Shown here: piece by piece, positions 50,298 through 59,553 of the stretch
How the letters are laid out: each line of letters starts with the position of its first letter
How positions within the stretch are numbered: position 1 is the stretch's first letter
Assembly (NCBI GenBank): GCA_036925085.1
Contig: JAUPFP010000029.1
Span: 372,001 to 436,000, forward strand
Length of the DNA: 64,000 nt
DNA from: Brachycybe producta
Lineage: Eukaryota; Arthropoda; Diplopoda; Playtdesmida; Andrognathidae
Direction of reading: 5' to 3'
The notes under the pieces: generated by a model
Databases searched by the model: none
What the model saw: only the letters and a program-made list of their open reading frames with translations
Told to the model about the DNA's origin: nothing
Made by a program: the position numbers and the translations under genes

Positions 50298-50458
50298 TAA
50301 AGGTGGGTCATTTTCAAACTCACATAAAAGTTTATTTTGAAAAATGTCAACATTATACTACATATTCAGACTTTGTAGTTTCTAAAACACTTTCAAGTCT
50401 CTGTTCATTTTGCACCTGAAATAGAATAATCAGAGTTCGAGAGGCCTCGTTTACACTG
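50298..50458. repeat. Foldback MITE family A, copy 9 (right half)
   Basis: It carries AAAGTTTATTTTGAAAAATG, GTAGTTTCTAAAACACTTTC, TTTTGCACCTGAAATAGAAT, AATCAGAGTTCGAGAGGCCT and CGTTTACAC. This gives the cleanest view of the terminus, which inverted reads GTGTAAACGAGGCCTCTCGA. Confidence 0.6.
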
Positions 50459-50944
50459 AGGACAACTTTTGTTTCTACCATATTATACAATATATTGACA
50501 AAGTTACTTATACTTGGGGTATTTACTCCCTGGAAAAAAATAGGAATCTGGTAAAAAAAGAAGTAGATTAAGATGTCAACTTGTAAATCCTATCTAAAGA
50601 GTAATGGATTCTTCGATGGATTGATCAATCTGGTTAACAATTCACGCAAATCGTCCTAAAAATGACAAATAACACAAAGGCATATTACAATTAGAAGTGA
50701 ACACAGTAAAGATTGGTTGTATAAGTTTATACCAACATTATTGTACTTACAAGTCATATTGAATAGTTGAATGACTTGATTAAATGGTTACATGCTTCAA
50801 GGTGTTTGCTCGTAGTCTTTTATATACTCAGATTATAAGTCTACCTATAAAGCTAAATGTACCACCAACTGCCATGAAGTAAATATATACACTGAGCACT
50901 GTATGTTTTTTTATATACAACAAGTGTACATGTGAAGTCTAAGC

Positions 50945-51022
50945 CTAATCAGTGATAATCATCACCGTCCAAATGGTCGGTTGAACATTGTCGTCTTCGT
51001 CGTCATTGTCATTCCACTTCAA
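50945..51022 (-). CDS. Candidate orphan terminal coding exon (weak)
   Basis: On the minus strand a long pyrimidine tract ending TTTTCCCAG precedes an open frame, KWNDNDDEDDNVQPTIWTVM..., that ends IITD and TAG after 25 codons. The patch is CpG-rich compared with its surroundings, like the confirmed exons. No partner exon or homology was recognised. It could equally be part of an undetected element or chance. Confidence 0.2.
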   Translation of the reverse strand: MKWNDNDDEDDNVQPTIWTVMIITD

Positions 51023-51563
51023 CTGGGAAAAAAAAAAACGTCTCCAAAGAAGAAGATGAGTTAGTCGGGAAATTAGTGTTGATGCTCAGGGAAATGACGT
51101 TATATATGTTCGAGTGCCATTGACGGTGGTACCCAATTCACTCAGACCACATTGGCACTAATTACACATAATAAAGAGAAACAATCCATGGATGGTAGGG
51201 TTTCCATAAAAAATACATCTCAACTAAAACATTGATATGTTTGTGTATTTACAAGCCACTTTCTCATCCAATTCTATATGTAAGTTCCTAAAGTTTTTTT
51301 TAATGGTATTGTACCTTTTATTATGGGTATAAATTGTGTTTATGTAACTTAAGGCAAAGTTCTAACGTAAACTCTTCAAGATTCGTTTATCTGACAATGA
51401 ATTTCATTTCATTCGGTCCCCTTTTTTCTCTCTCTCTCTCTCTTCATTTAGTGATGTATAACCCATTATCTCTCGAGGACATTTTGATGGTGGTTTGTTC
51501 TCTTTACATTGGACTTCAACATGTAGTTTTTTTAGTTTAGAAATGTGATATGGAGCTTTTTTA

Positions 51564-51596
51564 TGCTGTTCTTATATCTCGTATATAAGAACAGCA
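51564..51596. repeat. Perfect 14-bp stem hairpin
   Basis: TGCTGTTCTTATAT (51,564-51,577) and ATATAAGAACAGCA (51,583-51,596) are exact reverse complements around CTCGT. The stem is too short for a canonical animal pre-miRNA. Confidence 0.6.
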
Positions 51597-52263
51597 GCCT
51601 CCGTCAGAATTTCGGATTTTAGATTTAAAACGCAACCGACATTCATTTGGGTTTAGTTATTTTTTTAAACATAAGAGTGGAAATTGCTGAATTGGTAGTT
51701 TATTTGTTACAGAACATAAACAAAATCTGTGGAAGATTTGTTATTTTTTCTCCTCTGACGGGTTGTGTGGTTAAGTGGCAACTTATTTATTGCATTTGCG
51801 GTTGAAAAACAAGTGGAACCACTATTTATTTTATTAAGGGAAAAACAAAACCAAAAAAAATAGAGATAGACGACGGGTTCTAATGTACAAAACCACATTG
51901 TAAGAATAACAACAACAACAACAAAAAACGGAAATGATTCAAGAGATTTTCTCTTTTCTTTCAGTCATCTTGTAAAATGAATGTCTTTCTTAAAAGATGC
52001 TGGGTGTTTTATGTTGTTAACATGGAGGAAATTTTATATTACAAAGCAGTTTTTTATATGTGGAAAATGTAAGATAAAAGTCTTTAAATTATAAATGAGG
52101 TCTAGATATATCTTATTTTTATAAAGTGCCGTTTGTGGCGCTGGTTGATCGAACACCAAAAACATCCAGATATAAGTTTATTCTTGAGATTTTTGAATTT
52201 CTTCTTCCATATTACGAATTTTAGGTAGAATTTATTAATGTCTTCGTTAGAATGTTATTAGCT

Positions 52264-52527
52264 AAGACTCAGATTTTTAATGCAATTTCCAAACAAATGT
52301 TTTTCAGTCTATACCCCAAGTGACAGTCTCGTTTATGGATTAACCAACAATTATGTTTTTTAATCAAAAAGCACTGGTTAGAGGCTAGAACTTTTTAGAT
52401 GACAAGTTGGGTAGCCTCTAACCATCCTTTTCGATTAGAAAAAGCATAATTGTTGGTTGATCTACTTACACAATTGGCACAGATTGAGAAACATGTTTTT
52501 GTTATTACATAAAAATCCGAGCTTTAG
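52264..52527. repeat. MITE family D, copy 2
   Basis: The termini are ACTCAGATTTTTAATGCAAT and ACATAAAAATCCGAGCTTTA. The inner nested pair is GGTTAGAGGCTAGA and GGTAGCCTCTAACC. Between them CCAACAATTATG pairs with CATAATTGTTGG. Confidence 0.75.
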
Positions 52528-53730
52528 TTATTACAGTTTCTATTGTATATTTAATATTTAATATTTAAATGTATGTTTTTAGGGATTTAACAAATTTGAT
52601 TTAGAAATTCTTGATATTTTTTTTGTTGCTTATTTTGCACGTATTTTTGAAATTTCATTTTCTTCTCCTTCAGAATTTATACAAAAAAGAAATTACATTT
52701 CACTCTGTAATCTAATATAGACATGTTTTATAGTCATGGAACGTGGTCAGTTTTGCATAATGAACGATTTTGTGCAATTGTCAAAACATTTGATTTTGCA
52801 CGTAGCAGCAGCAGCAAAACCAAAATGCTTTTTTTCGTTTTTGAAGAGTCTTCTTCTATTATTTATTAGGTTAAAGAGTGACATTAGTGATTGCCCTCTT
52901 TTAAGGGGCGGCTGGTATACAGTAATTTTGTTTTTTTCATTTCGAAAAATACACAACATGTAAAATACAATTTCTTCTTGCAATTTTACATGTTTGTACA
53001 TTTATTTAAATGTGTATATACAACAGACTCATATATTGTATGTATACACTATGCTCTTTCATATTATATTGACTTCATAAGTCCTGTGAGATTTTTTTCT
53101 CTTTTAAGATTACAGCTGTTGCATTAATATTTTATCACTGAGAAAGAAATCGTAATTTATAGTAATTACTATTACGGTAGGAATCCCTTGGTACGTATTG
53201 TGTGTGTGTGTATTTTAGTTTTGTTTTGAAAGGTGGATGAAGATGAGTGAAAATAGCAACATTTTCACCGAATGTGTTTCTTCTTAGATGCAATTTAGTT
53301 GAGATTGGTGTTGTTTTGTGACGTATGTGTTTTTATGTTTACACGTGTTCACTAAACATGTTTATTATCCTGACACTGCTGTTTATTCAGTTTGCATGGA
53401 TTTTAAAATAAGGTGTGTTAGTTATTCTACAAAATAACAACATTACATAAATCTATTTATTTGTTGGCTCAAGTTGAAGTCTTACAGCAGCCGATTTAAT
53501 CAAAAATGCAATTTAAACATGAGATGAAGGTTACAACCTATAATTTGAGGCTTAGTTAATCTTCGACTTTAATATATTTCCGGTTGTATATAATTTAAGT
53601 CTAAATTATTTGTTGTATAAAAAAAGGTGCGCACAAAAATAGAAAACCGGAAGAACTTCTTTTTCATTTTAAAAATGAGAAAATAATTAAAAGAAGAATT
53701 CTTGTAAAAGGTGTTTTTAATCTTACCTTC

Positions 53731-54060
53731 GGCACACATACACAGTTAAATGCGTTTAAATATTAAACACGTTCTACAAAGCCTTGTGAAGGGCAAATGG
53801 ACAATATGCGGAATTCAATTTATTCAGTTAATAATCTGAAAATATTGAGTTAATACTTCAATATAATAATATAAACTGTTGACATTAAAATATTGATTTA
53901 GTATTTCAATTTAAAATATTAATAATTAAAGTGAATTTTTATTTGGTTCATGTCCTTAACTGGATTCCGTATAATTCACCTAAACACATTTAATTCGAAT
54001 TCACTTAGCTCATGTGTGTACGGCTACACTTGTAGAAAATATTTAAATGTATTTAACTTA
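53731..54060. repeat. Dispersed repeat family E, copy 2
   Basis: It is collinear with 5921-6200, sharing GCACAC, GTTCTACA(A/G)AGCC(C/T)TGTG and ATTGATTTAGTATTTCAATT, then CTCATGTGTGTAC and ATTTAAATG(C/T)ATTTAA. This copy is longer, with an extra CATGTCCTTAACTGGATTCC segment. The ends are loosely inverted (GCGTTTAAATATT and AATATTTAAATGT). Confidence 0.55.
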
Positions 54061-55639
54061 TTACTTGCAGATTAGGTATAAACACAATTAAATTGAACGC
54101 ATTTAAACTCAAGTATAAGGTGCTGAAAACGCCTATTTATTCCTGAGTACTTTTTTTGCTTTCCCCTTTTAACACCTTAAAATGATCAATTTGATCAATC
54201 ATGACGTAACATTTTTATTTCGTTATTAAACAAGGGAACTATCAATCATAAATATGATGATGATATTCCATAATTAATGGGGCCTTTTTTTCCAGCCAAT
54301 TACAAATCCTAAGGGATTTTTTTTCCTTCTAATTTTCTTGACTTTTTTTTAAAAAAAAAAGTTTTGTTTGTATAATTTTTTTCTCTCGTTAGTTTACTCA
54401 TCAGTTTTCCGCGATATTTTTTTTTTGTTTGAGGCATTTTCTATCTCTTCATTATGGCTGCCTTTTTGTGAGGAGGAGGAGGAGGGTCTTTTGACTATTT
54501 AAATGAGTTGAAAGAGTTTAATTCTAAATTTTATGTCTCTTTTCATTTTAACACTGGTAAGAAATACACACACAGAAATAAAAAATAGAAAATGTAATCA
54601 TCGGATCACTTTTTCAGGATTAGATTGTAATTTGAGGTTGTTTTTAGATAGGACACACAAGTACATCATCATCATCAATATGTTAATCATTTCTTGTATC
54701 CAAAAGTAAGATGCAAACAACACACATTCGTTATTTAGTAAGTAGGCGGCCCTGTCTACAATGAATAAACGTTTAAAGCAAATTTCACTTTAAAAGTAAA
54801 TTGTTAACATCATCTATAGGAGGGTTTTTTTTTCTACTTCTTTTTTTCCAATCTAATATAAAATACAAATTGTAAACTTTGTTCACTCCTCTGATTGTCT
54901 CTTTTTCTGTAATAACTATGGATGAGTTTTAAGTGCATATAAATAGATGTAAATTTTGTTTGAGTGCTTTATCTTTGAAGAATATCTCTTTACAATGTTC
55001 AACTATGTTTGTTGTGTGTGTTTTTAGTGGGTGGTTTTTTTTGTGATCGTCGTTATACAAAGAGGGGCTCAGAAGCCAAGAGGGATAAGTGACATTTTTT
55101 ATTAAAAAAAAATGGAGAATAAGTGGCACATTTTCTCAATGAAATTATAAAGAATTTGGTGGACAAGAAGAGAGAAATAAATGACAAATCAATGCTTATT
55201 GTTGTATGTATAGCGTTTTCAAATGTAAAAAATGGAGGTCTTTTTACTTTGAATTGAATTTACTAGGAATATTACTTGAATTACTTATTCCTCTTGGCTT
55301 CATTTATATTATACGGGATCTCTCGCCTTCTTTTAATGTAATGACATTTTATAAAACACATCAAATTGAAAATCTCTTTTAGATTCTGAATTAATCTTTT
55401 TTTTTTCTCAGTTTCTAATATGTTTTTTTTTTTGAAAATAGAGAGTAAATATAGACTGATATCATAAAGGCATATTTTAAGGTTTTTCATGAAATTCCTT
55501 ATATAAATATGCACCATATACAGGGTGTTTTCATAGGTGTGTAGTACATTAGACAATGGTAGTGTTGGTTTATCTAACAAAATTAATGTGGTTTACATCA
55601 CAATTTACAATTTGGTTTGTAGGCTTTATTAGATACAAC

Positions 55640-56010
55640 ATTAGGAAGTAATTTGTCAAAAGTAATGAATTACTGTACTTAAATTAATTTTCAAGTAATT
55701 AAAAATGTGCCTCATAAATTTTGAAACTTTGCAGTTAATTTACCTTTTCTAATGAAAAATGCACTTCTTTTAAATTACTTTTTAATTTTTATTAGCATGT
55801 TAAACTATTTTCGCTCTCAAACTACTCTGAAGTTGCGTTAACATTAACATAATGTACATTTTTAGCATCACTTTCTAAAATTCAGTTTGGTAATTGTTTT
55901 TTTTATTTGATTTGTAATTTGAAAGTAATTCAAATACTTAAAAAAGTACTTGTAATTACTTTTTAAAACTTAGTAATTGTAATTTTTTTCCCGATGTAAT
56001 TATTTACTTT
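55640..56010. repeat. Diverged repeat with inverted AATTACTTTT motifs
   Basis: AAAAGTAATGAATTACTG near the left and GTACTTGTAATTACTTTTTA near the right are partly inverted. Similar sequence, AAAAGTAATGAATTACTC, recurs at about 17,350. It may be a decayed DNA transposon; boundaries are uncertain. Confidence 0.3.
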
Positions 56011-58161
56011 TAAAACTAATATTGCGTACAATCAATGGCTAATTAGTTGTAGAATAGGACATTTGGTTTGTCTTTTAAACACTTTTAATTCAATATCTTG
56101 GTATCATTTATTTTAAACTTTTTGCGAAGTTTTACTTTTGTTATACAAAACGTTTAAAGACATCTATCATTAATTCATTAAGCTACGTATTTTGTAGACA
56201 CATTTGTTTTTTAGTGTTGACCAAAATATATTAAGGTCTTGATTTTGTGTGGTTTATTATTATTTTTGTCTGTCTTTGCCTGAATTAATCTAAGGTCTAT
56301 TGGGTACAGTTCCGTTAATATTCTCTCAAAGTAGTTGATTTTTTTTGTTTGTGTTTACATTTGGCGCTCCCGTTTACAAAACAGCACCATCATGTTTGTC
56401 CTTCTACTCTCGGAGTAATATTACTTTTTGTCGGGGGGTATTTAATGAATCGTTAGTTGTGCGTGTAACATTTTTAAACAGAGCTCAAGTGGTATTTAGA
56501 AAGAAGAGAAAAAAGGTGCAATATGTGGGGTCTTCTAGTTTCTTCTGTGTTTTTTACTCCTTTGATTTTCAATTTAAAGAAGGTTAAGTTTTCCCCACAG
56601 AAATGTGAACTTCATCTTCAAAAAAAGGGTTGCTTGAAGCCATTTGAAAAATTCTTATTTTATTCAAGTACTCAATATGTAGTCCCTTTTTGTTCCCAAT
56701 CCTTGTTTCTGAAGAAAACAACAAATTAGGGTATATTTTTGGATGGTGGAGAAGTTTTATTGGTCTTTTTCTGTTTATACTACTCGTATGTACTCAATCT
56801 GAATTATTTATTGAGTTGCATGAATTGGATAACGCTTTAGAAAAGCAACGAAAAACAACAATATACAACAATATATAACATATTTTGTTGTCTAAGAAGT
56901 TTTTGGCTGTTTGCTGATTTTGAAAAGTAAAATTTATTTAGTTTGTGCATTTTCAGTCAGTCATTCTTGTTCTTACATATTTCTTCATGTTTTTTTTTGT
57001 GGTATAAAAGAACGACCTGGATATACAATAAAGTCCATTTAGGTTTTTGTTTTTTTCTGCGGACATATATTTCATTTTGTGCTGATAACATCAAGTTTGT
57101 ATAATGCATTTTATTTCTGTTAGCCTAAATGTAAGATTTTTTTCTCTCCATTCCTTTGAAATCTAATAGTTCACCAAGTGAACTGTGTTGTATGTGTACT
57201 GGTGGTGGTCACTATTTTCTTGAATTACGACTTTTTTTACTACCAGTAATATCCAACTCTAAAGCAAAGAAAACAATTTTAAATATGACTTGTACATCAA
57301 AGAAACATGGAAACTAAATTCATTCTCTCTCTCTCTCATTATGCAATATTATCTTTGTTGTAATATCGTTCAGACATTACAATTTCTTTATAAATAGTAG
57401 TTGAAAGGGGTTTTTAAAAATTGAACAAAAATGGCATTTTGTAATAATTGAAGATTTCATCAAAGATTAATAAACTGAATTTTTAAGTGATTTTATGTGT
57501 AAGTTGTTATCAATGCAATCTGAAGCAAACATTTTGTTATTTTTCTCAGTTTCAATTGTTGTAGGATATTTTTTTTTAAACTTGTTTTAATTGAATGAAG
57601 GATCTATAAAGTTGTAAGTTATATTAATTCCTTTTCTTTCTGATTTATCTTAGTCACAAGTTGAAAGCATATTAACGAACTTGCAAAAATGTTTTTAAAC
57701 TTCAGTTTTCTTCAAAACCTTGTTTGTTTTCAACGAGATTTCATCCCCCCCCCCAAAAAAAAATGAGCCACTTGGGAAGATGACGATGATTCGGTTTCTT
57801 GTTCCTAAATCTTCCTGGCTGAAAAGACACATAACAAACATTTTTTTTATCATCATTTAGTACATATTCTTACGTTTCACTATTTTTTTCTTCTCAAAAT
57901 TACAGAAATTTCAATTTTATTCTATTTACCTCAAAAATCTCTCATTCCATTATTATTATTCAGAAAACTTGAAACATTCTAGATTTAATCCATTCTTGTT
58001 GTTTTTAATGGAACCTAGTAATTCAAGTGATAAAACCATTTTATATTGATTTTATTTAAGTGTAGGATTATTAATATCTGTATTTTTAATTCGATATTTA
58101 AATTCAGCAGATGAATATAATATGGGGGGAGCATTGGTCCCTTCTCTCTTCGTTTTCAACG

Positions 58162-58538
58162 GTACAGTCAACTGGGGCAACTTTTTGATCCATTTTTTTG
58201 TATATTTTTGTTTGCACTTCAGTTCGTTTCTTTGTAAATCATCTAAAATGATTTTAAAAAAAGTTTAAATATAAACCTAGGGTAACAGTTACACACCATC
58301 TTCTTAAAATCCACATATAACCAATGGCAGTCATTGTAACATTTCATTTTTTACCTTTGACGTTTTTTTGTTTAGGAGATTTTAGCCAAATTTACACCAT
58401 TTTTTTTGGGGGGGGGGGGGGGTGGGGAATTTGACTTTATAATAAAGAAAGGTCTCAGTTCATTCGTAGGTAATTAATTTTTAGAAAAAAGTGGCTCAAA
58501 GTTGCTCCAAGAGGCAAAGTTGCCTAGATTGACTGTAC
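58162..58538. repeat. MITE family P
   Basis: The left terminus GTACAGTCAACTGGGGCAAC continues TTTTTGATCC. The right terminus, reverse complemented, is GTACAGTCAATCTAGGCAAC followed by TTTGCC. A poly-G tract (58,409-58,424) sits inside. It is about 377 bp and non-coding. Confidence 0.7.
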
Positions 58539-59553
58539 TTCTTAGGTTTAATAATATTTATTCGGATGGACTTCATTATATTTGTTCTTGTTAACTTTAA
58601 TACTAATGAAAGTGATACTTTTGTTAAATTTCATAATTAAAAAGGCAGTTAATTGAGTATTGCAGCAATCACCAGCGAATGAAGAAAATAGGAGAAAAAA
58701 CCCTAGTTTTTATAAATATTATGTTTCATGTTTAGTTTATTAGCAATGATAATATTAAAAAAACTATCGTTATCATTGATAATTTGTTCAGTATTGTTGT
58801 CGACTTCGATGACAATCATAAAATGATCACAAATTCGAAAATCATTGATATCAGATATTTATTTCACAAAAGGGGTATGTTTTATTTCACAAGATTTTCA
58901 TGACTTTGTCAAAATAAAAACATTTAAAAGGGATGTTTTCTTTAAAAACACTCAAAAGTAAATATTTATTACGACTTATAAAAAGTGTAATTTGAAACAT
59001 TTGCAAAGGAAAAAAAACGACGACTTGTTGACGACAATTTAAAATTTGTCAGTTGTGGGTTTGTGGCTCTTTGAATTTCTCTCTTCTATTTCGTTTTTTT
59101 AATTAAATTTAAGGAAAAAAGAGTAGGAGGGCCACTTGGTATAATAGATGTTTTAATAGAAAACATTTTTTTTATGTGACCACAAATATAAAAGTGGTCA
59201 AGTCTGAAGTATTTTCATATTGATACACCCCAGTCAATAAATGATGTTCACTTTTTCTGAACCTTCTTCCCCTCCAATGGAAGTGTTGAACTCGGTTGCA
59301 GTCTTCCGTTAAAGATGGGATGATGACACCAGAGTGACACTTAAGAGTGACACTGTGACTTTGTGTTTGTCACTTCACTTTGTATACAATAAACCAAAGG
59401 ATAGGAGACGTATACACAATGAAGAGGAGGAGGAGGTGGGAACTATTAAAAAGAAATTACACACACAAAAAAATAAACATAAATCTCAATATATAATATA
59501 TCCATTTTTTTGACACACACACACACAAACACATATACAAAAAAAAAACCGAA
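58539..59553 (-). other. Downstream of the Kekkon-like gene: probable 3' UTR
   Basis: A+T-rich sequence directly 3' of the minus-strand stop at 59,554, beginning with CA-repeat-like DNA. Candidate minus AATAAA signals are at 58,965-58,970 and 58,881-58,886, which would give a 3' UTR of about 0.6 kb. No other gene is visible. Confidence 0.4.

Larger units (their letters stand above)
31981..50900. other. Gene-poor A+T-rich region with MITEs and microsatellites
   Basis: I found no coding exon with homology over this stretch. ORFs are short, low-complexity or fall in inverted-repeat elements. It contains family A, B, C, D, G, H, J and K elements (listed separately), GA runs at about 35,355-35,406 and 46,880-46,913, a GT run at 34,602-34,615 and a CAT run at about 48,896-48,916. 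A distal enhancer role is possible but has no direct support. Confidence 0.65.
51150..58160. other. A+T-rich non-coding region
   Basis: No supportable exon. It contains a perfect hairpin (51,564-51,596), a family D MITE (52,264-52,527), a family E copy (53,731-54,060) and diverged AAGTAATT/AATTACTT-rich sequence (about 55,640-56,010). The rest is simple T/A-rich DNA. Confidence 0.65.

Noticed and set aside
57730..57840. Possible minus exon with acceptor CTTTTCAG and a basic frame
   Set aside because: The frame runs into a poly-T/poly-G tract and has no donor or homology.
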